From positions 1 through 23,689 of the forward strand of contig CALABM010000216.1 in the NCBI GenBank assembly GCA_937885815.1: a stretch of DNA of 23,689 nt. The letters run 5' to 3'. Shown piece after piece: positions 22,598-23,689 of this stretch. Made by a program: the position numbers and the translations under genes. The first letter of the stretch is position 1; every line of letters starts with the position of its first letter. The notes beneath the pieces were generated by a model. That model searched no databases, was not told where the DNA came from, and saw only the letters and a program-made list of their open reading frames with translations. This stretch comes from an uncultured Verrucomicrobiales bacterium (GTDB lineage: Bacteria > Verrucomicrobiota > Verrucomicrobiia > Verrucomicrobiales > Akkermansiaceae).

Positions 22598-23689
22598 ATG
22601 GCCAAAGAATCATTCCAGCGCACCAAGCCCCACGTGAACGTGGGTACGATCGGTCACGTTGACCATGGCAAGACTTCCCTTACTGCTGCAATTACCAAGG
22701 TTCTTGCAGAGCAGGGCAAGGCTGAGTTCAAAGCTTACGACCAGATTGACGGCGCTCCTGAGGAGCGCGAGCGTGGTATTACCATTTCTACCGCTCACGT
22801 GGAGTACGAGACCGACAACCGCCACTATGCACACGTGGACTGCCCCGGTCACGCTGACTATGTGAAGAACATGATCACCGGTGCTGCCCAGATGGACGGC
22901 GCTATCCTTGTGGTTTCCGCTGCTGACGGCCCCATGCCGCAGACTCGTGAGCACATCCTGCTTGCTCGTCAGGTGGGTGTTCCCTACATCGTTGTGTTCA
23001 TGAACAAGATGGACCTTGCTGACCCCGAGCTTGCTGAGCTTGTGGAGATGGAGATTCGTGAGCTTCTTTCCTCCTACGAGTTCCCCGGCGACGACCTGCC
23101 CATCATCATGGGTTCCGCTGTGAAGGCTCTTGAGGGTGATCCCGAGTACTGCAGCAAGATTCTTGACCTCATGAACGCTGTGGACGAGTACATCCCCACT
23201 CCTGAGCGTCCCACTGAGAAGCCCTTCCTGATGCCCGTGGAGGACGTGTTCTCCATCTCCGGCCGTGGTACTGTGGCTACCGGTCGTATCGAGCGTGGTA
23301 TCATCAACAAGATGGAGGAAGTTGAAATCGTGGGTATCAAGCCCACTGTGAAGACCTCCGTGACCGACATCGAAATGTTCCGCAAGCTCCTCGACAAGGG
23401 TGAGGCTGGTGATAACGTGGGCGTGCTGCTCCGCGGTATTAAGAAGGAAGACATCGTTCGTGGTCAGGTGATTGCCAAGCCCGGTTCCGTGACTCCCCAC
23501 ACCGACTTCGAGGCAGCCGTTTACGTGCTGACCAAGGAGGAAGGCGGCCGTCACACTCCCTTCTTCAACAACTATCGTCCCCAGTTCTACTTCCGTACCA
23601 CCGACGTTACCGGCGTCATCAACCTGCCCGAGGGCACCGAGATGTGCATGCCTGGCGATAACGTTAAGATGGACGTTGAGCTGATCACC
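22598..23689 (+). CDS. tuf: Elongation factor Tu (3' end outside window)
   Basis: The first 364 codons of EF-Tu are present; the usual length is about 394. GTPase motifs are intact: GHVDHGKTS (P-loop, from residue 19), RERGITI (switch I), DCPGHADY, and NKMD. Domain 2 (RGTVATGRIERG) and the start of domain 3 (GRHTPFFNNYRPQFYFRTTDVTG) follow. EF-Tu carries aminoacyl-tRNA to the ribosome. There is no Shine-Dalgarno; the leader ends in TTTACTATT before the ATG, the same as at exbB. No separate promoter is evident, so it probably shares the promoter before tRNA-Thr. Past the edge one would expect secE, nusG and rplK. Confidence 0.98.
   Translation, partial: MAKESFQRTKPHVNVGTIGHVDHGKTSLTAAITKVLAEQGKAEFKAYDQIDGAPEERERGITISTAHVEYETDNRHYAHVDCPGHADYVKNMITGAAQMDGAILVVSAADGPMPQTREHILLARQVGVPYIVVFMNKMDLADPELAELVEMEIRELLSSYEFPGDDLPIIMGSAVKALEGDPEYCSKILDLMNAVDEYIPTPERPTEKPFLMPVEDVFSISGRGTVATGRIERGIINKMEEVEIVGIKPTVKTSVTDIEMFRKLLDKGEAGDNVGVLLRGIKKEDIVRGQVIAKPGSVTPHTDFEAAVYVLTKEEGGRHTPFFNNYRPQFYFRTTDVTGVINLPEGTEMCMPGDNVKMDVELIT

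Noticed and set aside
22610..23554. 314-codon minus-strand frame opposite tuf
   Set aside because: Same codon-bias effect; tuf is certain and the antisense product resembles nothing.

Overview
This 23.7 kb window looks like a chromosomal piece of a Verrucomicrobiota bacterium, possibly of the Akkermansia type. The reasons are the ExbB-ExbD-ExbD-TPR locus, a tRNA-Thr gene placed directly before tuf, several Sec-exported proteins, a CBM9-like/GHL10 protein, and start sites with almost no Shine-Dalgarno sequences. The phylum is an inference from gene content; no rRNA gene is present. I see no phage, insertion sequence, CRISPR array or integrase. The region is mostly housekeeping and cell-envelope genes.

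Layout. Positions 1-113 hold the 3' end of an unidentified plus-strand gene, followed by a strong terminator. From 261 to 10935 all genes are on the minus strand. In transcription order these are: an AsmA-like membrane protein plus a small IF-1-like OB-fold protein; an operon of a polyprenyl-phosphate sugar transferase, TrmL and a DEDDy exonuclease; an AT-rich gap; clpB with its own promoter and terminator; and holA followed by the secreted CBM9-like/GHL10 protein. From 11040 most genes are on the plus strand: a 56-residue lipoprotein, an alkaline phosphatase, the exbB-exbD-exbD cluster with a 1128-residue TPR protein and a 353-residue exported protein, a GNAT acetyltransferase, an Asp-rich lipoprotein and truA. 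A Sel1-repeat exported protein then lies on the minus strand. It is divergent from a strong promoter that drives tRNA-Thr(GGT) and tuf; tuf is cut by the window end.

How it fits together. The most system-like part is 12.5-19.2 kb: a proton-channel motor (ExbB with two different ExbDs) in a row with two exported proteins of unknown function, one of them very large and TPR-like, and no TonB. It has an operator-like palindrome on its promoter and RNA hairpins at two gene junctions. It could be an undescribed variant of the Tol/Ton energy-transducing family. The second theme is promoter architecture. At least five genes (clpB, holA, the sugar transferase, the AsmA-like gene, the alkaline phosphatase) have promoter-like -35/-10 pairs with 17-bp spacing that end 6-12 nt before the start codon. 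This predicts leaderless or nearly leaderless mRNAs and means that upstream TTG codons in two of them are -35 elements, not starts.
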